Source of the DNA: Lentimicrobiaceae bacterium
GTDB taxonomy: Bacteria; Bacteroidota; Bacteroidia; Bacteroidales; JAGONC01
Length of the DNA: 5,679 nucleotides
Direction: 5' to 3'
Assembly: GCA_030621075.1 (NCBI GenBank)
Contig: JAUXII010000086.1
Location: 1-5,679 of the forward strand
The notes beneath the pieces were generated by a model. It did no database searches, had not been told where the DNA came from, and worked only from the letters and a program-made list of their open reading frames with translations. Positions 1-5,679 of the stretch are shown piece by piece. Numbering within the stretch: the stretch's first letter is position 1; each line of letters starts with the position of its first letter. Made by a program: the position numbers and the translations under genes.

Positions 1-387
1 GTGGATGCTGGTTACCTTTTTTTCTTGCTCTGGGTCAATTCCATTTAGGATTACACCAGCGCCTTTTGCTGCAGTACTTGCCATTGCTGTCATCTTCAGT
101 CGATCGCAAGCAGCTTTCACACCTTCAATCTGCTGAATTTCATCAATTTTTGTACGAGAGTCGGAAATAGCATGTTCAGGCAAGTTATCCTGAATGAATT
201 TAGGTTGATGGAGCTGGATATGTGATATCTCATTGCTAATGGATGCATCAATTTTTTGTTCTACCATTCCATTTGATAAAGCCAGGATAAAAAGAATGCC
301 ATACAGCCCTAAAGATATTGCTATAATTACAACCAGGCTCCTGAGTTTTGATCTCCAGATATTTCTCCATGCTACGGAAATGATCAT
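1..387 (-). CDS. FtsX/LolC-E-like ABC transporter permease, N-terminal part (cut by window edge)
   Basis: The frame is open from an ATG at 385-387 to position 1, giving the first 129 residues of a longer protein. It begins with the basic amphipathic leader typical of FtsX-like permeases (AWRNIWRSKLRS at residues 6-17). A first membrane helix follows at about residues 18-39 (VVIIAISLGLYGILFILAL), and then the start of a large extracytoplasmic MacB_PCD-type domain. The opening of that domain, NEISHIQLH at about residues 55-63, parallels STGYIQIH in the upstream permease, so the two are related and could form a heterodimer like LolC/LolE. The start is 47 nt after the preceding stop; the leader is A/T-rich without a Shine-Dalgarno sequence, as usual in Bacteroidota. 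The gene is probably the distal permease of the operon led by the TetR gene. The remaining three membrane helices, and probably the ATPase gene, should lie left of position 1. Family assignment is firm; the substrate is unknown. Confidence 0.88.
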   Translation of the reverse strand, partial: MIISVAWRNIWRSKLRSLVVIIAISLGLYGILFILALSNGMVEQKIDASISNEISHIQLHQPKFIQDNLPEHAISDSRTKIDEIQQIEGVKAACDRLKMTAMASTAAKGAGVILNGIDPEQEKKVTSIH

Positions 388-434
388 AATTGAATAATTT
401 TAACTGTTAATCTATTTTTTATTTTGCATCTAAC

Positions 435-1658
435 TTATTTTCCCTGCAAAGCCTGTATCACCTTAAATTTTCCGATCACCATTATCGGGTACAATCCGGC
501 CAAAAGTGTGATAATAATAACTGTCAGGCTTTGATTAATATAGAAACCCGGTTCTATTAAAAAAGGCATGATCGGCTCAATATTATATTCCAGCATAGCT
601 TCTGCTGCCTCTCCTGTTAGCCTGATTGGGTTAAGCATTAAGTATAATATGATAGGGAAACTGGCTGCCATTCCTGAAATTATCCCAAGAATTCCGATGG
701 TAACTGTTTCTATTAAAACGATAATAGCCAGTTTTGTTCTTCGCATACCAACAGCAACCATAATCCCAAACTCTCTTTTTCGTTCCATTGTCATCATAAG
801 GATTGTTCCCAGAATACCAAATCCGATAACGAGGTAAAGAATCCCGAGCATCACAATTCCGCCAATATTATCACCCTGAATGCCTTGAACAAGTTCTGGC
901 AACATCTCCTTCCATGTCATCACTTCAAGGTTTTCCGCATCCAACTTTTCTAATTCTTCAACTGTTTGTTGCAGGTGATCTTTGTCATCAAGCATGATGG
1001 AAAGGGAAGTAAGCCTATCCGGAACATCATAAAAATATTGAATGGCAGGCAACCCCATATAAATCATACTGTTGTTCATGTCGGGTGTGGCGAATTGAAT
1101 TATTCCAACAATGCGATATAATCCGGATGCCGTTATTCCGTGATAGCCCTGGCTAATAAGAACAACCGAGTCGTTTAAATCAAGCTTAAGGTATTCGGCA
1201 AGTTTTTCTGCTACCATAACACCTTCCTCATTGGTATCTAAGTAATGGCCACGGATAATTTTTTTTGATAACCCCGAAACGGCATCCTCTTTTACCATGT
1301 CGGTCCCAATTAATGCGACACCTTTTGTTTGGGTTCCTGAAGAGGCTAATGCAAACGACTCTATTCTTGGGATGGTAGTGGTTACATATTGAGAGGATGC
1401 TACAGCTTGATGCAAGGAATCGGTTGTTACAAAAGTGTTATCGATACTTTTATCATCCCAGTATCCTTTTGCATGGATTTGAATATAACCTGTGGAGTTT
1501 TTAACGGCACTTGTAACCATCATGTCATAGCTTCCTAATTGCATCGACCGCATAATTAATGCCAGGAAGACGGCAAAGAAGACAGATAGAATAGTTAAGA
1601 TGGTTCTCCGTTTATTACGCCAGAGGTTGCGCCAGGCTATTTTTAAGTACTCTTTCAT
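435..1658 (-). CDS. FtsX/LolC-E-like ABC transporter permease
   Basis: This is a complete 407-residue inner-membrane permease of the FtsX/MacB/LolCDE superfamily. The N-terminus has the family leader AWRNLWRNKRRT (about residues 7-18), then TM1 at about 19-38. A large extracytoplasmic domain spans about 40-262, and TM2 lies at about 265-290. TM2 is followed by the cytoplasmic signature ERKREFGIMVAVGMRR (about 292-307), where such permeases contact the ATPase. TM3 is at about 312-340, a periplasmic loop at 342-375 and TM4 at 377-398. Four helices and about 400 residues is the normal size for the family. The open frame extends to a TTG at 1680-1682, but the ATG at 1656-1658 puts the leader motif in its usual place and is preferred. 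It starts 30 nt after the stop of the LolA-like gene and is followed by a second permease, so a LolC/LolE-type pair is inferred. These transporters use ATP to extract lipoproteins or lipids from the inner membrane or drive periplasmic work; the actual cargo cannot be read from sequence. Confidence 0.93.
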   Translation of the reverse strand: MKEYLKIAWRNLWRNKRRTILTILSVFFAVFLALIMRSMQLGSYDMMVTSAVKNSTGYIQIHAKGYWDDKSIDNTFVTTDSLHQAVASSQYVTTTIPRIESFALASSGTQTKGVALIGTDMVKEDAVSGLSKKIIRGHYLDTNEEGVMVAEKLAEYLKLDLNDSVVLISQGYHGITASGLYRIVGIIQFATPDMNNSMIYMGLPAIQYFYDVPDRLTSLSIMLDDKDHLQQTVEELEKLDAENLEVMTWKEMLPELVQGIQGDNIGGIVMLGILYLVIGFGILGTILMMTMERKREFGIMVAVGMRRTKLAIIVLIETVTIGILGIISGMAASFPIILYLMLNPIRLTGEAAEAMLEYNIEPIMPFLIEPGFYINQSLTVIIITLLAGLYPIMVIGKFKVIQALQGK

Positions 1659-1688
1659 TTTTATTAATGTTAGTAACAACAACTCACC

Positions 1689-2453
1689 TTAGCGAATTTT
1701 TTTCATGTTTTGTTGAGAGAAAAAACTTTCTTCTATTTGAGCATTGAATTCCATGTTTATGAGTTCAATTCGTGTTTCCTCGCCTTCTTTGTCCTGTGGG
1801 ATCATTACCATTTTTGCAGGAAGCTTCCTGTCGCCCATTTGTGTGATGTCGCTTGACTTCATAAGATTTACCATGATCATATCTTCATCATAGAACTCAG
1901 TTTTTAATTGATAGAATTCATCTTCGGCTATCCACATGATAACTTTTCCCCATACTACTGCGGCTTCAGGATGAGGGATAAGCTCAATAATATAACAATT
2001 ATACCCCTCAATATTTTCTGATCCAATGATCTTATGAGAATAATCATTGACAATGGAATTCATTCTAACCAGGTCATCATTAGTAAAATCAGATCCCATC
2101 CATGATTGGCTCATCATAGATGATGGGATTTTTATCATCCTGCCTATATTTGGCATCCAGTTCCACATGTCGGTATCTCTTTTTAAGAATACCTGTCCCT
2201 TATCCCTTGCCGGCCCCGTTATCAGTATCAAATAATATTCGGTTGTTAATGACCAGGATTTCATCGTTACCTCCCGGCTCCATTCAGGCCGTACGATAGT
2301 CATTTTCATTTCACCTTTACTTGAGAGGCCATTTGCTTTATCATTTGCTTTTTGAACGATCTCTTTGGCTGTAAGCTCTTGTGCGTCTGTTTGCATTGTC
2401 AGGAAGAGACCGGCAATAATTATGATTGCTATTTTAACAAGTAGTTGTTTCAT
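1689..2453 (-). CDS. Periplasmic LolA-like outer membrane lipoprotein-sorting family protein
   Basis: This 254-residue secreted protein resembles the LolA-like family annotated as outer membrane lipoprotein-sorting protein (PF17131 type). The start is the ATG at 2451-2453; an upstream TTG would add eight residues before the signal peptide and is unlikely. Residues 1-24 form a clear signal peptide (MKQLLVK, then IAIIIIAGLFLT, cleavage after TDA). There is no lipobox Cys, so a soluble periplasmic product is expected. The mature start (AKEIVQKANDKANGLSSKG) is the usual opening helix before the beta sheet. The family hallmark WNWMPNIGRMIKIP...SWMGSDFTNDDL is at about residues 102-136. The mature part is rich in Met (19 of about 230 residues), many on predicted strands, which could suit binding of hydrophobic acyl chains; that is inference. 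It lies 69 nt after the TetR gene and just before two FtsX-like permeases. The context suggests it accepts lipid or lipoprotein from them, as LolA does from LolCDE. It is not the housekeeping LolA itself. Confidence 0.88.
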   Translation of the reverse strand: MKQLLVKIAIIIIAGLFLTMQTDAQELTAKEIVQKANDKANGLSSKGEMKMTIVRPEWSREVTMKSWSLTTEYYLILITGPARDKGQVFLKRDTDMWNWMPNIGRMIKIPSSMMSQSWMGSDFTNDDLVRMNSIVNDYSHKIIGSENIEGYNCYIIELIPHPEAAVVWGKVIMWIAEDEFYQLKTEFYDEDMIMVNLMKSSDITQMGDRKLPAKMVMIPQDKEGEETRIELINMEFNAQIEESFFSQQNMKKIR

Positions 2454-2480
2454 TTTAACGTATTGTTTGTAAATCAATTA

Positions 2481-2504
2481 ATTCGTGTATCGTTATTCGT
2501 ATAT
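2481..2504. repeat. Short direct repeat between the TetR and LolA-like genes
   Basis: On the plus strand ATTCGTGTAT (2481-2490) recurs as ATTCGTATAT (2495-2504). The two copies match at 9 of 10 positions, are separated by CGTT and have a 14-bp period. It lies in the 69-nt leader of the LolA-like gene. It may be a protein or RNA recognition site, or simply chance in A/T-rich DNA. Confidence 0.35.
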
Positions 2505-2520
2505 TGTTATCCGGATATCA
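2505..2520. promoter_or_regulatory. Imperfect palindrome just after the TetR stop codon (possible operator)
   Basis: TGTTATCCGGATATCA is a 16-bp palindrome with seven of eight base pairs matching and a perfect TATCCGGATA core. It sits between the TetR stop and the LolA-like start. It shares a CCGG with the proposed operator upstream of the TetR gene but is otherwise different, so it may be a second regulator site, an RNA hairpin or chance. Confidence 0.3.
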
Positions 2521-2522
2521 TT

Positions 2523-3110
2523 TCACCCGGCGTTATTATGACCAAACTTATCAATAATCATAGATTTAATCGCTTCGAGCGGAAAATTTTCAGGGTCCAT
2601 GATATAATTTAAGCTGACCCCGTCCATCAGAGCGCCGAAAAGCAGTGCTTCAGCTTCAGGGTTTGCAACGTTTTTTTGCTTGTAATAGGTAACAAGTGTT
2701 TTTAATAAACCGGGCAGGAGTTCCAATAGTTTCTCCTGAATTAGTTTATGTACGGCTGGCTGCATCACAGTTGCAAAATACAATTTCCAGTAATGGATGT
2801 TTTGCTTTAGGACCCTGAAATTTTCATGAACAAAAAATTCAAACTCTTCGTTTGTCAGAATACCATCTTTATTTGGATCAAAGTTTTGGAATAATTCATC
2901 AATTCCTTTGTACACAATCTCTTTGATTAACTCTTCTTTACTCTCAAAATAATTGTACATCAGGCCCTTAGATATGCCAGCCTTTGATGCAATTTTACCT
3001 ATTGACGTGGTATAGTATCCCTGGTTTGCAAACAGTTCCAGGGCTGTATCCATGATGAGAGTTTTTTTGCTTTCACGAATCTCTTTGTATTGTTTTTCTG
3101 TTCTCGGCAT
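2523..3110 (-). CDS. TetR/AcrR-family transcriptional regulator with an EF-hand-like loop
   Basis: This is a 195-residue TetR-family regulator, a normal length for the family. The N-terminal DNA-binding domain spans about residues 15-61. It includes the first helix (MDTALELFANQGYYTTS) and the helix-turn-helix IGKIASKAGISKGLMYNYF, with the recognition helix at about 47-55, followed by SKEELI. The C-terminal helical domain (about 90-195) would bind a ligand and dimerise; it has no recognisable ligand signature. Between the two, residues 78-89 read DPNKDGILTNEE, which fits the EF-hand loop rule: D, N, D, T and E at positions 1, 3, 5, 9 and 12, Gly at 6, aliphatic at 8. Flanks ELFQNF and FEFF look like EF-hand helices. 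The start is taken as the ATG at 3108-3110 (MPRTEKQ). A longer frame starts at a TTG at 3141-3143, but that would place the operator and -7 box inside the gene. The regulator probably represses its own operon (LolA-like protein plus permeases), judging by the palindrome at its promoter. The effector is unknown. Confidence 0.93.
   Translation of the reverse strand: MPRTEKQYKEIRESKKTLIMDTALELFANQGYYTTSIGKIASKAGISKGLMYNYFESKEELIKEIVYKGIDELFQNFDPNKDGILTNEEFEFFVHENFRVLKQNIHYWKLYFATVMQPAVHKLIQEKLLELLPGLLKTLVTYYKQKNVANPEAEALLFGALMDGVSLNYIMDPENFPLEAIKSMIIDKFGHNNAG
2844..2879 (-). other. EF-hand-like calcium-binding loop encoded within the TetR gene
   Basis: The 12 codons give Asp1, Asn3, Asp5, Gly6, Leu8, Thr9 and Glu12, which satisfies the canonical EF-hand loop pattern completely. 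Preceding ELFQNF and following FEFFVHE keep the hydrophobic spacing of the entering and exiting helices. In TetR proteins this place corresponds to the helix that links the DNA-binding head to the ligand domain, so metal binding here could alter the spacing of the two heads. The motif match is seen directly; calcium binding is inference. A single EF-hand is unusual, but a TetR dimer would supply two. Confidence 0.6.
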
Positions 3111-3124
3111 AGTCTGAATATTTA

Positions 3125-3142
3125 TGACTGAACGTCCGGTCA
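3125..3142. promoter_or_regulatory. Probable TetR operator (autoregulatory)
   Basis: The 18-bp sequence TGACTGAACGTCCGGTCA is an imperfect palindrome with seven of nine pairs matching, including TGAC/GTCA outer arms. Its size and dyad centre are typical of TetR-family operators. It overlaps the last two bases of the -7 box and covers the expected transcription start, 14 nt upstream of the TetR ATG. A bound dimer would therefore block initiation. Confidence 0.65.
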
Positions 3143-3172
3143 AAAGTATAACAAGAAATTTAATTATGCAAC
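3141..3172 (-). promoter_or_regulatory. Bacteroidota-type promoter for the TetR operon
   Basis: On the minus strand TACTTTTG (3148 to 3141) matches the Bacteroidota -7 box TAnnTTTG exactly. GTTG (3172 to 3169) matches the core of the -33 element, and the 20-bp spacing between them is in the accepted range. It lies in the 124-nt gap after the channel gene, and its -7 box runs into the proposed operator. Transcription should begin at about 3133-3137. Confidence 0.65.
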
Positions 3173-3234
3173 TATTTTTTCAATTATTTTGTAAGAGATT
3201 GAAATTCAATAAGAAAGAATAGGAATCCGTTAAC

Positions 3235-4494
3235 CTATTTATTTTTTAATTCCCTGAAATCGGATCCTGTTGGGTTCTGGAAAATACGAAGGTCAAACGC
3301 CGGAATGATTGCCAGAATATGATCGAAAATATCTGACTGGATATCTTCGTACTCGGCCCATGCCTGTACTTTACTGAAAACATAAATCTGGATGGGTAGC
3401 CCCTTTTCGGTGGGCTGTAATTGCCTTATCAGAAAAGTCATCGTATCACTGATCTTTTCATGGTTGTGCAGATAGCCCCTTAAATAAGCCCTGAAAACAC
3501 CAATGTTTGTTTGCCGCCTGCCATTAACAAGAACAGAATTGTCAATATTGTATTTTTTGTTATAGGCCTGAACTTCTTTTTCTGTCATGTCGACATATTC
3601 AGCTACAGGTAGATATTTTTTAAACCTTTCCAGCATGTCGTGTGTACAGAATTTAACACTTTCCATATCGATGTTGATTGATCGTTTAATTCTACGGCCA
3701 CCCGATTCTTCCATCCCACGCCAATTTTGAAACGAATCGCTGATCAATGAATAGGTAGGTATGGTGGAGATAGTTTTATCCCAATTTTGTACTTTAACGG
3801 TTGTCAGTGCAATATCTGTCACCGTGCCATCTGCTCCGTATTTGGGCATTGAGATCCAATCACCTGTACGAAGCATATCATTGGCTGATAATTGAATGCC
3901 TCCGACAAACCCGAGAATGCTATCTTTAAAAATCAGCATAATGACGGCCGACATAGCCCCCATACCTGCAAAAAGTGTGATGGGTGACTTCCCAATTAAA
4001 ATGGATATGACCAGAATACCAATAATTACATATATAATTATCTTAACAATTTGAATGTATCCTTTAATGGGCTTTGATTTTGCAAATTCATACCCCTGGT
4101 ATATAGCTTCAAAAGTACTTAGAAACGAACTTATCACCTGTATCATAATAAAAAGCATATATATCTCCAGTATATTAATTACAATGTTTGATAATCCCGG
4201 ATATTCATTTAAGGCAATTGGAAATAACAGGTAATAAATGTATGCAGGAACAAGAAAGGTAAGTCTTTTAAAAAACTTTTTTTCCACCAGGACATCGTCC
4301 CAAAGGCTTTTCGTTTTTTTGGCGAAAACAGAAACCAGTTTTAATATGATCTTGAGTGCAATGTAATATGCAATCAAACCAATGATGATTGCGACAATTA
4401 CTTCAGAAAGATCCCTGAAAATAACCGCAAGGTTTTCTGATAATCCAAGGCTGATTAGCCATTCTTTAAGTATAATATCCAGTTTGTTTAGCAT
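3235..4494 (-). CDS. ybdG: MscS-superfamily mechanosensitive channel, YbdG (miniconductance) type
   Basis: This 419-residue inner-membrane channel is close in length to E. coli YbdG (about 415). Such channels open under membrane tension and release solutes on osmotic downshock. Predicted membrane helices lie at about residues 30-54, 78-95, 102-128 and 147-168. The pore-lining helix follows at about 171-203, with the Gly/Ala packing pattern FAGMGAMSAVIMLIFKDSILG and then FVGGIQLSAND. The MscS beta domain follows, with RTGDWI at 209-214 and GTVTDIALTTVKVQNWD at about 223-239. The stretch NWRGMEESGGRRIKRSINID (about 257-276) is characteristic of the YbdG branch, as is the C-terminal alpha/beta vestibule domain ending near IFQNPTGSDF. 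The ATG at 4492-4494 is preferred because it gives a normal YbdG-like N-terminus and lies 35 nt after the pepC stop. The leader has no Shine-Dalgarno sequence. It is probably co-transcribed with pepC. The next gene downstream has its own promoter, so the channel probably belongs to a separate unit. Confidence 0.94.
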   Translation of the reverse strand: MLNKLDIILKEWLISLGLSENLAVIFRDLSEVIVAIIIGLIAYYIALKIILKLVSVFAKKTKSLWDDVLVEKKFFKRLTFLVPAYIYYLLFPIALNEYPGLSNIVINILEIYMLFIMIQVISSFLSTFEAIYQGYEFAKSKPIKGYIQIVKIIIYVIIGILVISILIGKSPITLFAGMGAMSAVIMLIFKDSILGFVGGIQLSANDMLRTGDWISMPKYGADGTVTDIALTTVKVQNWDKTISTIPTYSLISDSFQNWRGMEESGGRRIKRSINIDMESVKFCTHDMLERFKKYLPVAEYVDMTEKEVQAYNKKYNIDNSVLVNGRRQTNIGVFRAYLRGYLHNHEKISDTMTFLIRQLQPTEKGLPIQIYVFSKVQAWAEYEDIQSDIFDHILAIIPAFDLRIFQNPTGSDFRELKNK

Positions 4495-4529
4495 AGTATT
4501 GTTTATTTGATATTTAGGGTTTGCAAAGT

Positions 4530-5679
4530 TTACTTTTCTTCAGCGAACATAGGATCCCATGGCGGAAGAAGGATAGGTTCTATCTTCAGGATTTCTAATA
4601 TTTCATCAGAAACATATTTTTTATTGATCACCAACCTGAACATATATTCATCAAACCATTCATCCGACATGACGAGATATCCTCCCTTCCCTGATTTCTT
4701 GCCCCAGCTGTTTTCGAGCAACCATTTATTGATTTTCTCATCTGCACTCAAATCTACAGCAACAAGTGTCATTCCATGGGTAGATCCGCTCTCGAAGGTC
4801 TCGATGCGTTGTTTTTTATTCATTCCAAAATCAACACCAAGCAAACTGCTGTAGTCATAGTTATTGATGTCGAGAACACCTTTTTCCTTGTTGAGTTGTT
4901 TGCCAACATCACACGAGAAATACATTGCTTCGTTGTCTTGTATGGAAGCCACGGCAAATGGTTTGAATTCATCTGTGGGTAGATTAATAAATTGCCAGTT
5001 AACGCCTTCGTATATGTTCCGGTCAAGTTCAATTTCGTATAATTTGTAATATTCGTTTGTTGGGTCATCCATAAACAGGATATAATCCTGCAAATTAACC
5101 CCGACAAATTCCTCATAAAATGATTTTGGAGTATATGCTTTTAATTCACTAAGCTTTTTATCCTTGTCTTCATACCTCCACTCAAATTCATCAGGTGGCT
5201 CTCCCAGGTTAATAGCCAGCATGTGGTATATATCGCCCAACATGATGATTTTTTCTTTTCTCAAATCATCAACAGAATAGCCGTTAGTATACATCTCTCT
5301 CAGCTTTAGTCCATCTTCTTTTAGTTTTCTCCTGATAAGCCGCCACATCATCCTTGTATTTTCACTGCTGTATGATTCGGGCATAATCTCATCAGGAACA
5401 ACCCCATATTTTTGAACAACATTGACAAACCCACTCCATACCCCTCCATCGCTAATGGGGTTTTTAAATAACCATTCTACTGTTTTGTCGTCCATTGGTT
5501 TATCTCTTGTTTGGATAATGCTTTCCAGGAACAAGTTGGCTTTTTCAAGCTGATCCCAGAAAAAGGAGTAAGTATGGGAGAAATAAAAATCGTTTAAATT
5601 ATATTTATCTATGACTTTTGGCCGCATTACATTTAAGCTGGCAAATAACCAACACCTTCCCGAAGATTTTTGGTCGGTG
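4530..5679 (-). CDS. pepC: Aminopeptidase C / bleomycin hydrolase-like cysteine peptidase (5' end cut by window edge)
   Basis: This is a papain-fold peptidase of the bleomycin hydrolase family (Peptidase_C1_2, MEROPS C1B), which removes N-terminal residues from peptides. The frame stays open to the right edge, so 382 C-terminal residues are visible; the family is usually about 435-455 long, so roughly 55-75 are missing. The first visible residues, TDQKSSGRCWLFASLN, are the active-site signature, with the oxyanion-hole Gln (visible residue 3) and the nucleophile Cys (residue 9, codon 5652-5654). The catalytic His is in GSTHGMTL (codon 4776-4778) and the Asn in ENSWG (codon 4710-4712). The triad is intact. 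PISDGGVW and KYGVVP near visible residues 74-95 are also family motifs. The C-terminus ends LPPWDPMFAEEK; in this family the tail reaches into the active-site cleft and sets exopeptidase activity. An ATG at 5625-5627 is not the start because it would lose the catalytic Cys. Whether there is a signal peptide cannot be seen. The enzyme is normally a hexamer. The channel gene follows after 35 nt. Confidence 0.95.
   Translation of the reverse strand, partial: TDQKSSGRCWLFASLNVMRPKVIDKYNLNDFYFSHTYSFFWDQLEKANLFLESIIQTRDKPMDDKTVEWLFKNPISDGGVWSGFVNVVQKYGVVPDEIMPESYSSENTRMMWRLIRRKLKEDGLKLREMYTNGYSVDDLRKEKIIMLGDIYHMLAINLGEPPDEFEWRYEDKDKKLSELKAYTPKSFYEEFVGVNLQDYILFMDDPTNEYYKLYEIELDRNIYEGVNWQFINLPTDEFKPFAVASIQDNEAMYFSCDVGKQLNKEKGVLDINNYDYSSLLGVDFGMNKKQRIETFESGSTHGMTLVAVDLSADEKINKWLLENSWGKKSGKGGYLVMSDEWFDEYMFRLVINKKYVSDEILEILKIEPILLPPWDPMFAEEK

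Noticed and set aside
400..410. Short palindrome TTAACTGTTAA between the two permease genes.
   Set aside because: Five-base arms made mainly of A/T are expected by chance in such a leader, and nothing else supports a site.
568..837. Plus-strand open frame of 89 codons inside the first permease gene.
   Set aside because: It is antisense to a well-supported FtsX-like gene and looks like a mirror of its membrane segments, with no family resemblance of its own.
3199..3211. Inverted repeat ATTGAAATTCAAT after the channel gene as a possible terminator.
   Set aside because: The stem is only 5-6 bp, almost all A/T, has practically no loop and is not followed by a T-run on the minus strand.
4524..4532. 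TAAACTTTG on the minus strand as a -7 promoter box for the channel gene.
   Set aside because: It has three bases between TA and TTTG instead of two, it starts at the pepC stop codon, and no suitable -33 element was seen.
4820..5116. Minus-strand open frame of 98 codons in another phase within pepC.
   Set aside because: It lies entirely inside the conserved peptidase frame. The pepC frame is intact on both sides, so there is no frameshift to explain.
5625..5679. ATG at 5625-5627 as the start of a shorter peptidase lacking the active-site Cys.
   Set aside because: The same frame continues upstream to the window edge and encodes the Gln and Cys active-site signature, so the gene is merely cut by the edge.

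Overview
This window looks like chromosomal DNA from a member of the Bacteroidota, probably a Bacteroidales or Marinilabiliales-like lineage. The support is low GC content, start codons preceded by A/T-rich leaders with no clear Shine-Dalgarno sequence, a promoter matching the Bacteroidota -33/-7 pattern (TTG, 20 bp, TAnnTTTG), and protein families typical of the phylum. No RNA gene, insertion sequence, CRISPR array or phage feature was seen. All six genes lie on the minus strand, so they are transcribed from the right edge towards the left.

Right part (3235-5679). The first gene is a bleomycin hydrolase/aminopeptidase C-type cysteine peptidase (pepC), cut by the right edge just upstream of its active-site Cys. 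It is followed 35 nt later by a complete MscS-superfamily channel of the YbdG (miniconductance) type. These look like ordinary household and osmotic-protection genes, probably co-transcribed.

Middle and left part (1-3234). A 124-nt gap holds a good Bacteroidota promoter whose -7 box overlaps an 18-bp imperfect palindrome. It drives a TetR-family repressor gene, which is followed by a periplasmic LolA-like protein (outer membrane lipoprotein-sorting family, PF17131 type) and two FtsX/LolC-E-like ABC permeases, the second cut by the left edge. The genes are closely spaced (69, 30 and 47 nt), so they probably form one autoregulated operon for moving a lipid or lipoprotein across or out of the cell envelope. 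The ATPase would be expected just beyond position 1.

The most unusual point is inside the TetR protein. Directly after its DNA-binding domain it carries a 12-residue stretch that fits the canonical EF-hand calcium-binding loop at every key position, flanked by helix-like sequence resembling a real EF-hand. This raises the untested possibility of a calcium-responsive TetR switch controlling an envelope lipid/lipoprotein export cassette.

The longest open frames of three genes (TetR, LolA-like, first permease) begin with TTG. In each case an internal ATG fits the family N-terminus better, and those starts are used here.
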